NCBI RefSeq assembly: GCF_001975665.1
Contig: NZ_CP019419.1
Span: 2,463,501-2,527,500 of the forward strand
DNA from: Polaribacter reichenbachii
GTDB lineage: Bacteria; Bacteroidota; Bacteroidia; Flavobacteriales; Flavobacteriaceae
DNA length: 64,000 nt
Direction: 5' to 3'
The notes under the pieces were generated by a model. That model made no database searches and had not been told where the DNA came from. It worked only from the letters and a program-made list of their open reading frames with translations. A program made the translations under genes and the position numbers. Shown here in pieces: positions 54,278-63,243 of the stretch; positions within the stretch are counted from its first letter, which is position 1, and the number at the start of each line of letters is the position of its first letter.

Positions 54278-55288
54278 TTCTTCCCAGTCGTTAATCCATT
54301 TTACCATAACATCTACCCAATCATCATTATCGTTCATACAAGGTATGTGTTTGTAATTTGTACCACCAGCTTCTAAAAAATCTTCTTTACCTTCCATTGC
54401 TATTTCTTCTAAGGTTTCTAGGCAATCTGCTACAAAAGCTGGAGTTATAACAGCAAGTTTTTTCTTACCTTCATTAGGGAATTTCTCTAACTCAAAATCT
54501 GTATATGGTTTTAACCAAGGATCTTTTAATAATCTCGATTGGAAAGAATTACTGTAAGTGCCTTCTTTTAAATTTAGCGTTTTTGCAATTTCTTTTGTGG
54601 TTTCAAAACATTGATGTCTATAACAAGTATGATGTGCAACTGAATTACGTTCGCAACAAGAACCGTCTATTTTACAATGCGAATTTGTTGGATCTGATTT
54701 TTTTATATGACGTTCTGGAATTCCGTGATAAGAAAATAAAATATGGTCGTAATCGAAACCTTCTAAATGATTGGCAATATTGCTACTCATTGCCTTAATA
54801 TAATCGGGTTCATTATAAAAAGGGGGCAAAGTATCTAGTTTTACATCTGGATATTTTTCAGCCAAAATTTCTTCGGCTTTGGTAACCACAGTTTCGTAAG
54901 AAGACATGGCATAATGTGGGTATAAAGGCGCTAAAAATATTTCTGTAACTCCTTTGTCTACTAAGTTTTTAATTCCTTTTTCCATTGTCATTGAGCCATA
55001 ACGCATAGCCAATTCTACAGGAACTTCTACTTTCTGTTTTAGTTTTTCTGTAAATCTTTCAGATATAACTACAAGTGGCGAACCTTCATCCCACCAAATC
55101 TTTTTATAGGCAGCTCCAGATTTTTTTGGTCTTGTTTTTAAAATAATTCCGTTTATTAATAAATAACGTTTCCAATAAGGAATATCAATAACACGTTCGT
55201 CCATTAAAAATTCGCCTAAATATTTTTTTACATCCTTTGTTTCTGTAGAATCTGGTGACCCTAAATTGTTTAATAAAACTCCTTTCAT
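54263..55288 (-). CDS. hemH: Ferrochelatase
   Basis: 341 residues. Inserts ferrous iron into protoporphyrin IX to make haem. The metal-site His is in FSYHGIPERH and the paired Glu in CLETLEEIAMEG; LNNLGSPDS at the N-terminus is typical. Cysteines in CKIDGSCCE and CYRHQC are notable. The C-terminal residues AVSS and the stop are written by the GCTAACT array, so the natural end of the gene has been replaced or trimmed. It shares the strand with hemJ, the preceding enzyme of the pathway. Confidence 0.96.
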   Translation of the reverse strand: MKGVLLNNLGSPDSTETKDVKKYLGEFLMDERVIDIPYWKRYLLINGIILKTRPKKSGAAYKKIWWDEGSPLVVISERFTEKLKQKVEVPVELAMRYGSMTMEKGIKNLVDKGVTEIFLAPLYPHYAMSSYETVVTKAEEILAEKYPDVKLDTLPPFYNEPDYIKAMSSNIANHLEGFDYDHILFSYHGIPERHIKKSDPTNSHCKIDGSCCERNSVAHHTCYRHQCFETTKEIAKTLNLKEGTYSNSFQSRLLKDPWLKPYTDFELEKFPNEGKKKLAVITPAFVADCLETLEEIAMEGKEDFLEAGGTNYKHIPCMNDNDDWVDVMVKWINDWEEAVSS

Positions 55289-55354
55289 TTATATAGTTTC
55301 AAAAGTTTTAAGTTTCAAAATTTTAATGTTGAAACTTCAATATTATTTATTTTT

Positions 55355-55418
55355 GCTAACTGCTAACTGCTAACTGCTAACTGCTAACTGCTAACTGCTA
55401 ACTGCTAACTGCTAACTG
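55355..55418. repeat. GCTAACT heptanucleotide array, about 9 copies
   Basis: 64 bp of the same unit and orientation as the longer array 1.1 kb away. Its right end supplies the last codons and stop of the TrmH-type methyltransferase gene, again reading AVSS and stop. Confidence 0.97.
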
Positions 55419-55907
55419 ATTTGTAACCTCGTACAACGTAATTGCTAAACTGTGTATTACATTCATACTTGAATTTCTACCATACATTGGTATTGCAATT
55501 GTTGCATCTACTAAATTAATATTTTCAATTCCATTTCTTTCGTTACCCAAAAGTAACACGATTTTTTTGTGATTTGTAAAATCAAAATCTTGAATATTAA
55601 TACTTTTATCAGTAATTTCTATACCAATTATAGTGTTACCTTCTTCTTTTAATTGTTGAATTGTTTCCTCAAAATTATGATACAACTCGTAGTTAATTTC
55701 TTGAATAGTGTTTCTTGCAGTATTTATAACTTTTCTATTTTCTACGGATGGAGAGTTTTTGTGGAAAAAGATTTTTTCTACACCAAAACTTTCAGAAATA
55801 CGAAAACACATTCCAATATTTTCTGGAGTTCTAATGGCATCACAAACAATAGTTATCGGAAACTTTTGCTGTTTGTTTTTTACGTCTTTATGTGTTAATT
55901 GCTTCAC
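55398..55907 (-). CDS. SpoU/TrmH-family RNA 2'-O-methyltransferase
   Basis: 169 residues, the SpoU fold with a C-terminal knot. Motifs: ICDAIRTPENIGMCFR near the start, LLLGNERNGIE (motif 2) and IPMYGRNSSMNVIHSLAI (motif 3). It methylates a ribose in tRNA or rRNA with S-adenosylmethionine; the exact target cannot be told. Like hemH upstream, it ends in AVSS encoded by a heptamer array, so the last few residues are repeat-derived. Confidence 0.9.
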   Translation of the reverse strand: MKQLTHKDVKNKQQKFPITIVCDAIRTPENIGMCFRISESFGVEKIFFHKNSPSVENRKVINTARNTIQEINYELYHNFEETIQQLKEEGNTIIGIEITDKSINIQDFDFTNHKKIVLLLGNERNGIENINLVDATIAIPMYGRNSSMNVIHSLAITLYEVTNQLAVSS

Positions 55908-55923
55908 CTAATTTTAATTTTGC

Positions 55924-56808
55924 TTACTGCTTAAGACTCATTACATATTTTTTTGGTGTTGTACCAAATTTCTTTTTAAAAGCTGCAATAAAATGACTTG
56001 CTGTACTGTAACCCACTTGAATGCCAACTTCATTTACGTTGTATTGATTGCTTTCTAACAATCGTCTAGAGTGTTCCATTTTATGATCTAGTAAAAAACT
56101 GTACACAGTATCGCCGTAAATTTGCTTAAACCCTTCTTTTAGTTTTTTAATATTTAAACCAATTTCGTTTGCCAATTCTTGTAAACTTGGTGGCTCTGCC
56201 ATTCTTGCAATAATTATTTCTTTTGCTTTTCTAATTTTTAAAACATTTTCTTCATCAACTAAAAAAGGGCAAAATTCACCTTCTACATTCTCATCTTTCT
56301 GAAAATGTAAACTCAGCAATTCGTAAACTTTACCTTTTACATATAAATCTTTAATAGAACTATTAATGTTAGAATTTATAATTTGATGTAAAACAATAGA
56401 AACTGTTGGTTTTATTTCGGCATCATCATAATATTTACGATTGCTATTTTCGTCACTTAAAAAAGGAATATGACCAGATTCTTTAGAAAATAAAGAATGA
56501 AATTTCTCGATAGAAATCAATAAAGAAATTAAAGTTGTTTTTGGTTGTATCTCTAAATTGATTGGTAATGTTCGCTGCGGATTGTACAATAGTATAGATC
56601 TGTTGTCTAATACATCAAAAGAATAAGAACTGTTATTAAACAAAAATTTCGATTTCCCGCGAATGCAAAAATGAATTTGTATAAAAGTGCTATTAATTTC
56701 TCTTTCAAAGTTTACGATGTCTTTGCTTTCATTCTGAAAATGAAGTACATAAAAACCTTTTTCAAGAATTATTTCATCTAAAGTACTTTCTCCGACATTT
56801 TTAAACAT
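55924..56808 (-). CDS. AraC-family transcriptional regulator
   Basis: 294 residues with an N-terminal cupin-like sensing region (about 1-170; IQIHFCIRGKSKFLF) and a C-terminal AraC helix-turn-helix (about 195-290; LQELANEIGLNIKKLKEGFKQ and VNEVGIQVGYSTASHFIAAFKKKFG). It is divergent from hemA. AraC regulators next to hemA are common in flavobacteria and may respond to iron or haem, but that is inference. Confidence 0.9.
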   Translation of the reverse strand: MFKNVGESTLDEIILEKGFYVLHFQNESKDIVNFEREINSTFIQIHFCIRGKSKFLFNNSSYSFDVLDNRSILLYNPQRTLPINLEIQPKTTLISLLISIEKFHSLFSKESGHIPFLSDENSNRKYYDDAEIKPTVSIVLHQIINSNINSSIKDLYVKGKVYELLSLHFQKDENVEGEFCPFLVDEENVLKIRKAKEIIIARMAEPPSLQELANEIGLNIKKLKEGFKQIYGDTVYSFLLDHKMEHSRRLLESNQYNVNEVGIQVGYSTASHFIAAFKKKFGTTPKKYVMSLKQ

Positions 56809-56985
56809 AAAAAAATATTTTAATTCAATTGCTTTTATTTAGAATCGTTCTGTATAAGCTTCGCTTAAATCCTGTTATAGTGCAAAAATAGGGCTTTTTA
56901 GAAGTTTTTTAATCAAAAAAAAACTAAAATACATCTAACGTTATTAAAAATACTTTAAGCGACATTTTTTTCTCTATGAAGTTTT

Positions 56986-56993
56986 TATTTTTG
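56986..56993 (+). promoter_or_regulatory. -7 promoter box of hemA
   Basis: TATTTTTG matches TAnnTTTG and ends 17 bp before ATG 57011. Transcription would start near 56998. That rules out the in-frame GTG at 56993 as the start codon and gives a very short leader. Confidence 0.6.
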
Positions 56994-57010
56994 TGCAACT
57001 TTTTACAATT

Positions 57011-58246
57011 ATGCAAGAGATCAGGCAAGAGCACTTTTACAATATTGGGGTTAGTTATAAAAAAGCTGATGCAAAAACACGTGGAAAATTTTCTTTATCT
57101 AAAGAAAATCAAATAGACCTATTACAGTTAGCCAAAGAAAAAGGCTTTAAAGGTGTATTTGTAATATCTACATGTAATAGAACAGAGATTTCTGGTTTTG
57201 CAGAACATCCTTATCAATTAATACAGTTATTATGTTCTTTTTCTGAAGGTACTGTAGAGGAGTTTGCAACCATTTCTAATGTTTACAAAAATCAAGAAGC
57301 AATCGATCAATTGTTTAGAATTGGTACAGGTTTAGAAAGTCAGATCTTAGGAGATTACGAAATTGTTGGTCAGTTAAGACAGTCTTTTAAAATGGCAAAA
57401 TCGTTAAAAACAACCAATGCATATTTAGAAAGGTTATTAAACAGCGTTTTTCAAGCCAGTAAAAAAGTAAAAAACGAAACAAAATTAAGCTCAGGTACTA
57501 CATCAGTTTCTTATGCTGCTGTGCAATATATCATCAAAAACTTACCAGATTATAACTCTAAAAATATTTTAGTTTTTGGTTTGGGTAAAATGGGAAAACA
57601 TACTTGTAAAAACCTAGCTCAGTATACTCATAATAAATCTGTTTGTTTAATTAACAGAACAGAAGAAAAAGCAACTGCGTTTGTAAGAGATCATAATGTT
57701 ATTAGAAAATCGGTTATCGAAAATTTATCTGAAGAAATTAATAATGCAGATGTTTTAATTGTCTCTACAGGTGCAGAAAAACCAACCATTACAAAAGAAC
57801 ATATTGCAGACAATAAAGAATTATTAATTTTAGATTTATCTATGCCAGAAAATGTGGCAAAAGATGTAACAGAATTTAATGGTGTTTCTTTAGTTAATGT
57901 AGATGAACTTTCTAAAATTACTGATGAAACTTTAGCTGTTCGTCAGCAAGAAGTACCTTTAGCAGAAGCAATTATAGAAACTCATAAAGCAGAATTTAAC
58001 GATTGGTTAAATCATAGAAGATTTACACCTGCAATAGCTGCTTTAAAACAATCTTTAGAAAATATTAAAAACGACGAAATTAATTTTCAGAAGAAAAAAA
58101 TTACTGATTTTGATGAAAGTCAAGCAGAAATCTTAACTTCACGTTTTATTCAAAAAATAACAACACAATTTGTGAAACATTTAAAAGATGAAGAAACATC
58201 GGTTTCACAAAGCCTTCAAGTAATACATAAGGTTTTTCAATCTTAA
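57011..58246 (+). CDS. hemA: Glutamyl-tRNA reductase
   Basis: 411 residues from ATG 57011. Reduces glutamyl-tRNA to glutamate-1-semialdehyde with NADPH, the first committed step of the C5 haem pathway. The catalytic Cys55 is in STCNRTEISGF; NADPH binding is by VFGLGKMGKHT; the C-terminal dimerisation helix spans about 310-410. It is the first of a plus-strand haem cluster, with hemCD after 13 bp. HemL, the next enzyme, is encoded at 61.5 kb. Confidence 0.97.
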   Translation: MQEIRQEHFYNIGVSYKKADAKTRGKFSLSKENQIDLLQLAKEKGFKGVFVISTCNRTEISGFAEHPYQLIQLLCSFSEGTVEEFATISNVYKNQEAIDQLFRIGTGLESQILGDYEIVGQLRQSFKMAKSLKTTNAYLERLLNSVFQASKKVKNETKLSSGTTSVSYAAVQYIIKNLPDYNSKNILVFGLGKMGKHTCKNLAQYTHNKSVCLINRTEEKATAFVRDHNVIRKSVIENLSEEINNADVLIVSTGAEKPTITKEHIADNKELLILDLSMPENVAKDVTEFNGVSLVNVDELSKITDETLAVRQQEVPLAEAIIETHKAEFNDWLNHRRFTPAIAALKQSLENIKNDEINFQKKKITDFDESQAEILTSRFIQKITTQFVKHLKDEETSVSQSLQVIHKVFQS

Positions 58247-58259
58247 TCAAAAAAACTAA

Positions 58260-59873
58260 ATGCAAAAAACCATAAGAATAGGAACTCGCGATAGCCAATT
58301 AGCGCTTTGGCAAGCTAATAAAGTACGCAAAGAATTAATTGAATTAGGCTACGAATCTGAGATTGTTCCTATTAAATCTACTGGTGATATTGTTTTAGAT
58401 AAACCTTTGTACGAGTTAGGTATAACAGGTATTTTTACTAAAAACTTAGATATTGCTATGCTAAATGGCGATATTGATATTGCAGTGCATTCACTAAAAG
58501 ATGTGCCAACTTCTTTACCAGAAGGTATTGTACAAGCAGCCGTTTTAAAACGTGCTAATTATAGCGATATTTTGGTTTTAAAAGACACAGAAGAGTTTTT
58601 TGGTCAGCCAAATGGAATAATTGCTACTGGTAGTATACGTAGAAAAGCAATGTGGTTAAATCGTTACCCAACTCATAAAGTGGTAGATTTAAGAGGTAAT
58701 GTAAATACACGTTTGCAAAAACTAGAAGATAATGAATGGAATGGAGCTGTTTTTGCAGCTGCAGGATTAGAGAGAATTGGTATAAGGCCAGCAGGTGCAA
58801 TAAATCTTTCTTGGATGATTCCTGCTCCTGCACAAGGAGTTATAATGATTGCAGCTTTAGAAAAAGATGATTTTGTAAAAGATGCTTGCGAACAATTAAA
58901 TCATTACGAAACGCAAGTTTGTGTCGGTATAGAAAGAGAGTTTTTAAAACAATTAGAAGGCGGTTGTACAGCACCAATTGGGGCTTTAGCTTATGTTGAT
59001 GAAAAAACTGAAGAAATTAATTTTAAAGGTGTTCTTTTAAAAAGAGATGGTTCTAAGAAAATTACAGTAAACAAAACTGCAAAAATGGGACGTCATCGTT
59101 TTTTAGCAAAAGATTGTGCAGATTATGTAATTAATAGAGGTGGTAAAGATTTAATGCTAGAAGATGAAGAAGTTTCTGCAGTACAAAATGCAGTATTTTC
59201 TACCAAAAAACTATCAGAAGCACAAAAGAAAACCTTACCACATACTATTGGTATAAAAGATAGCGATTTTATTAAAATACGTTTCAATAGAATTTCACCA
59301 AAGGTGATGAAAAATGAAATTGAAAACGTAATTATTACCAGTCAAAATGGAGTAGAAGCGATTTTAAATTCTTTTACTAAGGATGAAATAAAGTTTAAAG
59401 ATATTTATTGCGTTGGTAGAAGAACCAAAAAGCTAATTGAAAATAGAATTGGTAAAGTTTCTCACGTTGCAAAAAATGCTAAGAAATTAGCAGAATATTT
59501 ATCAAAAGAATTAGAAAATAAAGAGGTTACTTATTTCTGTTCAGATTTACGTTTAGATATTTTACCAGCATTCTTAAAAACAAAAGAAATAGTTGTAAAT
59601 GAAGTAGAGGCCTATAAAACGATGTTAAGTCCAGATAAAATTTCTGATGAGGTTTCTGGAATTTTGTTTTTCAGTCCTTCAGGTATTGAGAGCTATTTAC
59701 AGAAAAATGCTACAGATAAAGTAGCATTTTGTATTGGAGAAACTACTGCAAAAGAAGCAAGAAAACATTTCGAAAATGTACAAGTAGCGCATTTACCTAG
59801 TGTAGATTCTATGTTAGAATTAGTTAACAAATATTACAATGCAGATGATAATCTTTCTGAAGAGGAAGAATAG
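58260..59873 (+). CDS. hemCD: Fused hydroxymethylbilane synthase / uroporphyrinogen-III synthase
   Basis: 537 residues. The N-terminal HemC domain (about 1-305) starts IRIGTRDSQLALWQA and carries the dipyrromethane cofactor on Cys236 in EGGCTAPIGA. The C-terminal HemD domain (about 320-530) has the low-conservation pattern of uroporphyrinogen-III synthase (VIITSQNGVEAIL, ILFFSPSGIESYL). HemC joins four porphobilinogen molecules and HemD closes the ring, so the fusion hands over the unstable intermediate directly. Such fusions occur in Bacteroidota. It lies between hemA and hemB. Confidence 0.94.
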   Translation: MQKTIRIGTRDSQLALWQANKVRKELIELGYESEIVPIKSTGDIVLDKPLYELGITGIFTKNLDIAMLNGDIDIAVHSLKDVPTSLPEGIVQAAVLKRANYSDILVLKDTEEFFGQPNGIIATGSIRRKAMWLNRYPTHKVVDLRGNVNTRLQKLEDNEWNGAVFAAAGLERIGIRPAGAINLSWMIPAPAQGVIMIAALEKDDFVKDACEQLNHYETQVCVGIEREFLKQLEGGCTAPIGALAYVDEKTEEINFKGVLLKRDGSKKITVNKTAKMGRHRFLAKDCADYVINRGGKDLMLEDEEVSAVQNAVFSTKKLSEAQKKTLPHTIGIKDSDFIKIRFNRISPKVMKNEIENVIITSQNGVEAILNSFTKDEIKFKDIYCVGRRTKKLIENRIGKVSHVAKNAKKLAEYLSKELENKEVTYFCSDLRLDILPAFLKTKEIVVNEVEAYKTMLSPDKISDEVSGILFFSPSGIESYLQKNATDKVAFCIGETTAKEARKHFENVQVAHLPSVDSMLELVNKYYNADDNLSEEEE

Positions 59874-59912
59874 ACTTTATTAATCTTGTATTAGAAAATA
59901 AAATATTAATAA

Positions 59913-59951
59913 AACACACTTTTTTTAAGAGTGTGTTCCCCTTTGGGGAAA
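59913..59951. promoter_or_regulatory. Two adjacent hairpins just upstream of hemB
   Basis: AACACACT (59913-59920) pairs with AGTGTGTT (59930-59937). TTCCCC-TTT-GGGGAA (59936-59951) forms a second perfect 6-bp stem ending 9 nt before the hemB start. They share two bases, so they may compete. Without a T-run they are not terminators. A role in translation control or mRNA processing is possible. Confidence 0.45.
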
Positions 59952-59960
59952 CAAGGGCTT

Positions 59961-60926
59961 ATGTTTAGGACAAGAAGACTTAGAAAACACGAAGGAATTA
60001 GAAGGTTAGTTAAAGAAACTACACTTTCTGTTGATGATTTTGTATATCCACTTTTTATTGAAGAAGGAGAAAATATAGAAACAGAAATCGTTTCTATGCC
60101 AGGTATAAAACGTTTTTCTTTGGATAAAATTTCTAAAGAATTAGATGAGGTTGTAGAACTAAAAATTCCTGCTGTTTTATTATTCGGAATTCCATCTGAA
60201 AAAGATGATGAAGGTACAGAAACTTGGAATGATAACGGAATTATGCAGCAAGCAATTCGTTTTATCAAAAAGAATTACCCAAGTTTATATGTAATTACTG
60301 ATGTTTGTTTTTGTGAATATACTTCTCATGGACATTGTGGAATTATTCATGACAATGATGTTGATAATGATGCCACTTTAGTAAATATTGCAAAACAAAC
60401 CATTTCTCACGCTAAAGCTGGAGTTGATATGGTTGCACCATCAGGAATGATGGATGGAACAATTGATATGATGCGTCAAGCATTAGACAATTCAGGTTTT
60501 GTGAATTTGCCAATTATGGGTTATTCTGTAAAATATGCATCAGCGTTTTATGGTCCATTTAGAGATGCTGCAGATTCTGCACCTACTTTTGGAGACAGAA
60601 GAACCTATCAAATGGATCCATCAAACAGAGATGAGGGAATGCGTGAAGCCACTTTTGATGATCAAGAAGGCGCAGATATTTTAATGGTAAAACCAGCTTT
60701 ATCATATTTAGACATTATTAGAGACTTAAAAAATAATTTTGATAGACCAATTGCCTGTTATAATGTAAGTGGAGAATACGCAATGGTAAAAGCAGCTGCA
60801 GAAAAAGGTTGGATTGATGGAGAAAGAGTAATGATGGAAAGTTTACTCTCTATGAAAAGAGCAGGTGCAGATATTATTATTACTTATTTTGCGAAAGAAG
60901 CTGCTAGAGTATTATTAAAAAAATAA
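59961..60926 (+). CDS. hemB: Delta-aminolevulinic acid dehydratase (porphobilinogen synthase)
   Basis: 321 residues from ATG 59961; an in-frame GTG 30 bp upstream falls inside a hairpin and adds residues foreign to the family. Condenses two aminolevulinate molecules to porphobilinogen. The Schiff-base lysines are in GYSVKYAS and [11 protein letters not shown]. The cysteine cluster [12 protein letters not shown] marks a zinc-type enzyme. Hairpins upstream may influence its translation. Confidence 0.96.
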   Translation: MFRTRRLRKHEGIRRLVKETTLSVDDFVYPLFIEEGENIETEIVSMPGIKRFSLDKISKELDEVVELKIPAVLLFGIPSEKDDEGTETWNDNGIMQQAIRFIKKNYPSLYVITDVCFCEYTSHGHCGIIHDNDVDNDATLVNIAKQTISHAKAGVDMVAPSGMMDGTIDMMRQALDNSGFVNLPIMGYSVKYASAFYGPFRDAADSAPTFGDRRTYQMDPSNRDEGMREATFDDQEGADILMVKPALSYLDIIRDLKNNFDRPIACYNVSGEYAMVKAAAEKGWIDGERVMMESLLSMKRAGADIIITYFAKEAARVLLKK

Positions 60927-60941
60927 AGTTATTAAATAGAA

Positions 60942-60969
60942 CTGTCATTCCTGCGTAGGCAGGAATCTC
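60942..60969 (+). repeat. Palindromic 28-bp repeat, left flank of GIY-YIG gene
   Basis: Contains ATTCCTGC-GTAG-GCAGGAAT, itself a hairpin. The full 28 bp recurs exactly, inverted, at 61297-61324. Confidence 0.95.
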
Positions 60970-60989
60970 AGGCTGAAAACTGAAAATAA

Positions 60990-61292
60990 TTGTTTAAAAC
61001 TCAACATCAATATTATGTATATATAATTACAAATAAAAAAGATGGAGTTTTATACATTGGTGTTTCAAACGATTTAGAAAGAAGAATGTTTGAACATAAA
61101 AATAAGTTAGTTAAAGGTTTTTCGGAAAGATATAATTTAGATAAGTTAATTTATTTTGAAACCTATCAATATGTAGCTGACGCTATAAAAAGAGAGAAAA
61201 ACCTTAAGAAGTGGAAAAGACAATGGAAAATTAATTTGATAATTGAAGAAAATGCTGAGTGGAAAGATTTATCAAAAGATTGGTTTGATTAA
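60990..61292 (+). CDS. GIY-YIG-family single-domain nuclease
   Basis: 100 residues. The GIY-YIG core is YVYIITN followed by VLYIGVSNDLERRMFEHK (with the catalytic Arg) and KREKNLKKWKRQWK. The only plausible start is TTG at 60990, because an in-frame stop lies directly before it. This small stand-alone family (UPF0213-like) is common in bacteria and has no settled role. The gene is bracketed by exact 28-bp inverted repeats in the hemB-hemL gap, suggesting a miniature mobile or homing-like cassette. Confidence 0.88.
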   Translation: MFKTQHQYYVYIITNKKDGVLYIGVSNDLERRMFEHKNKLVKGFSERYNLDKLIYFETYQYVADAIKREKNLKKWKRQWKINLIIEENAEWKDLSKDWFD

Positions 61293-61296
61293 AAAA

Positions 61297-61324
61297 GAGA
61301 TTCCTGCCTACGCAGGAATGACAG
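61297..61324 (-). repeat. Palindromic 28-bp repeat, right flank of GIY-YIG gene (inverted)
   Basis: Exact inverted copy of 60942-60969, starting 4 bp after the GIY-YIG stop codon. Confidence 0.95.
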
Positions 61325-61416
61325 AAAACCAAAAAATCATTCACATAAAATTAATTTAGATCTATAATTGGTAGAAAGAATAAAAAGTAGTTAAAGAAAA
61401 TATAAATTGAAATGTT

Positions 61417-61442
61417 GTTATACCTGCGTAGGTAGGAATCTA
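61417..61442 (+). repeat. Degenerate third copy of the palindromic repeat
   Basis: TACCTGCGTAGGTAGGAAT resembles the left repeat in the same orientation with a few substitutions, upstream of hemL. Confidence 0.75.
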
Positions 61443-61464
61443 TAATAAATAGTAGCCAAAAAAA

Positions 61465-62754
61465 ATGAATTTCAAAAAATCGAATAAATTATATAAAAAA
61501 GGATTAAAACATCTTGTTGGAGCAGTAAATTCTCCAGTAAGAGCTTTTTCTTCTGTAGGTGGAAATCCTTTATTTATCAAAAAAGCAAAAGGAACTAAAA
61601 TTACTGATGTTGATGGTAATGAATATGTAGATTTAGTTTTGTCTTACGGACCAATGATTTTAGGTCATAGACATAAAAAAGTACAAAAAGCTGTTGAAAA
61701 AGCCTTAAAAAATGGATATTCATTTGGAGCATCAACAGAAAATGAAATTAAATTAGCAAAAATAGTTTGTGATGCTTTTCCAGAAATGGATAAAGTTCGT
61801 TTTGTAAATTCTGGTACAGAAGCTGTTTTAAGCGGAATTCGTTTGGCAAGAGCATTTACAGGAAAAGATAAAATTATAAAATTTTCTGGTTGTTATCACG
61901 GGCACCAAGATGCATTATTAGTAGCTGCGGGTTCTGGTTTAGCAACCTTAAGTTTACCAGGTTCTAAAGGAGTGCCAGAAGGCGCTGTAAAAAACACTTT
62001 AATTGCAGAATACAATAATTTAGAAAGTGTAAAAAAACACTTTGCAGAGCATGATGATATTGCTGGTGTAATTATTGAGCCAATTGGTGGAAATATGGGA
62101 GTTGTAATTCCGCAAGACAATTTCTTAAAAGAATTAAAAGATTATTTAGAAACCAAAGGAGCATTGTTAATTGCTGATGAAGTAATGACAGGTTTCCGTT
62201 CTAAATTTGGTGGCGCTCAAGAATTATTGGGTGTTACAGCAGATATTACGTGTTTAGGTAAAGTTATTGGTGGTGGTTTTCCTGTTGGTGCTTATGGGGC
62301 AAGAAACGAAATTATGGAAAACGTTGCACCTTTAGGAGGAATGTATCAAGCAGGTACTTTGTCTGGAAATCCAATAGCAATGGCTGGAGGAATATCAACC
62401 TTAACTGAGTTGAAAAAACAAAATCCGTATGAAAAGTTCGAAGAAATTGGAGCTATTATAGAAGTAATTTTGCTAGAAACTGCTAAAAAATACAATGTAG
62501 ATTTAACAGTAAACAGATTTGGTTCTATGTTAAATCCGTTTTTTACAAAAACAAAAGTTACTAATTTTGAAGAAGCACAAACATCAGACACCGAAAAATT
62601 TGCAATATTCTTTTGGGAAATGATTAAAAACGGAGTGTTTTTACCACCAAGTCAATTTGAAGCTTGGTTTTTATCATCAGCATTAAAAGACAAAGATATT
62701 AAGGTAATAGCTGATGCAGTTGAAGCAGGAATGTTAGCTGTTTCTAAAATGTAA
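61465..62754 (+). CDS. hemL: Glutamate-1-semialdehyde 2,1-aminomutase
   Basis: 429 residues. Converts glutamate-1-semialdehyde to 5-aminolevulinate with pyridoxal phosphate. The PLP lysine is Lys266 in CLGKVIGGGFPVGA. The N-terminal signature GAVNSPVRAFSSVGGNPLF and LIADEVMTGFR are typical. It is the second step of the C5 pathway after HemA. In the gene order it is separated from hemB by the GIY-YIG cassette and from hemE by the GxxExxY cassette, so it may rely on read-through or on a promoter within these elements. Confidence 0.97.
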   Translation: MNFKKSNKLYKKGLKHLVGAVNSPVRAFSSVGGNPLFIKKAKGTKITDVDGNEYVDLVLSYGPMILGHRHKKVQKAVEKALKNGYSFGASTENEIKLAKIVCDAFPEMDKVRFVNSGTEAVLSGIRLARAFTGKDKIIKFSGCYHGHQDALLVAAGSGLATLSLPGSKGVPEGAVKNTLIAEYNNLESVKKHFAEHDDIAGVIIEPIGGNMGVVIPQDNFLKELKDYLETKGALLIADEVMTGFRSKFGGAQELLGVTADITCLGKVIGGGFPVGAYGARNEIMENVAPLGGMYQAGTLSGNPIAMAGGISTLTELKKQNPYEKFEEIGAIIEVILLETAKKYNVDLTVNRFGSMLNPFFTKTKVTNFEEAQTSDTEKFAIFFWEMIKNGVFLPPSQFEAWFLSSALKDKDIKVIADAVEAGMLAVSKM

Positions 62755-62853
62755 TTTAACCGCAAAGGCGCAAAGAAAAGCGCAGAGTTCGCAAAGTTTT
62801 TTGAATTATTTCTTAGTGTACTTTGCGAAAACTTAGCACCTTTACGATTTAAA
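62755..62853. repeat. Fold-back repeat element, left of GxxExxY gene
   Basis: About 99 bp beginning TTTAACCGCAAAGGCGCAAAG and ending with an imperfect inverted form (CTTAGCACCTTTACG). The centre holds CGCAAAGT facing ACTTTGCG. A related element lies at 63244-63367. Confidence 0.85.
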
Positions 62854-62864
62854 ATAATATAAAA

Positions 62865-63242
62865 ATGACCGAAAACGAAATTTCTAAAATCATTGTAGAT
62901 TGTGCATTAAAAGTGCATAGAAATTTAGGCCCAGGTTTGTTAGAAAGTGCATATGAAGAATGTTTATTTTACGAATTAGAAAAAAGAAATTTAAAAGTAG
63001 AAAAGCAAAAACCATTGCCTTTAATTTATGAAGAAGTCAAATTAAATGTTGGTTATCGATTAGATTTATTGGTTCAAGATAAAGTAATAGTTGAGTTAAA
63101 AGCTGTTGAAAATCTTACAGATGTGCATTTAGCGCAAGTTTTGACTTATTTAAAGTTATCAGAATGTAAATTAGGTTTGTTAATCAATTTTAACGTAGCT
63201 TTAATAAAATACGGAATTAAAAGAGTAGTGAATAATTTATAA
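62865..63242 (+). CDS. GxxExxY-family protein
   Basis: 125 residues starting MTENEISKIIVDCALKVHRN, with the family signature GPGLLESAYEE (Gly-x-x-Glu-x-x-Tyr) and a later LDLLVQDKVIVELKAVE. The pattern of D followed by ExK resembles the PD-(D/E)xK nuclease core. The family has no established function; some members sit in intervening sequences of rRNA genes. Here the gene is enclosed by two CGCAAAG-type fold-back repeats between hemL and hemE, like a small mobile unit. Confidence 0.88.
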   Translation: MTENEISKIIVDCALKVHRNLGPGLLESAYEECLFYELEKRNLKVEKQKPLPLIYEEVKLNVGYRLDLLVQDKVIVELKAVENLTDVHLAQVLTYLKLSECKLGLLINFNVALIKYGIKRVVNNL

Positions 63243-63243
63243 A

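Noticed and set aside
56993..57010. GTG start for HemA
   Set aside because: The GTG overlaps the last base of the -7 promoter box, so it would lie upstream of the predicted transcript start.
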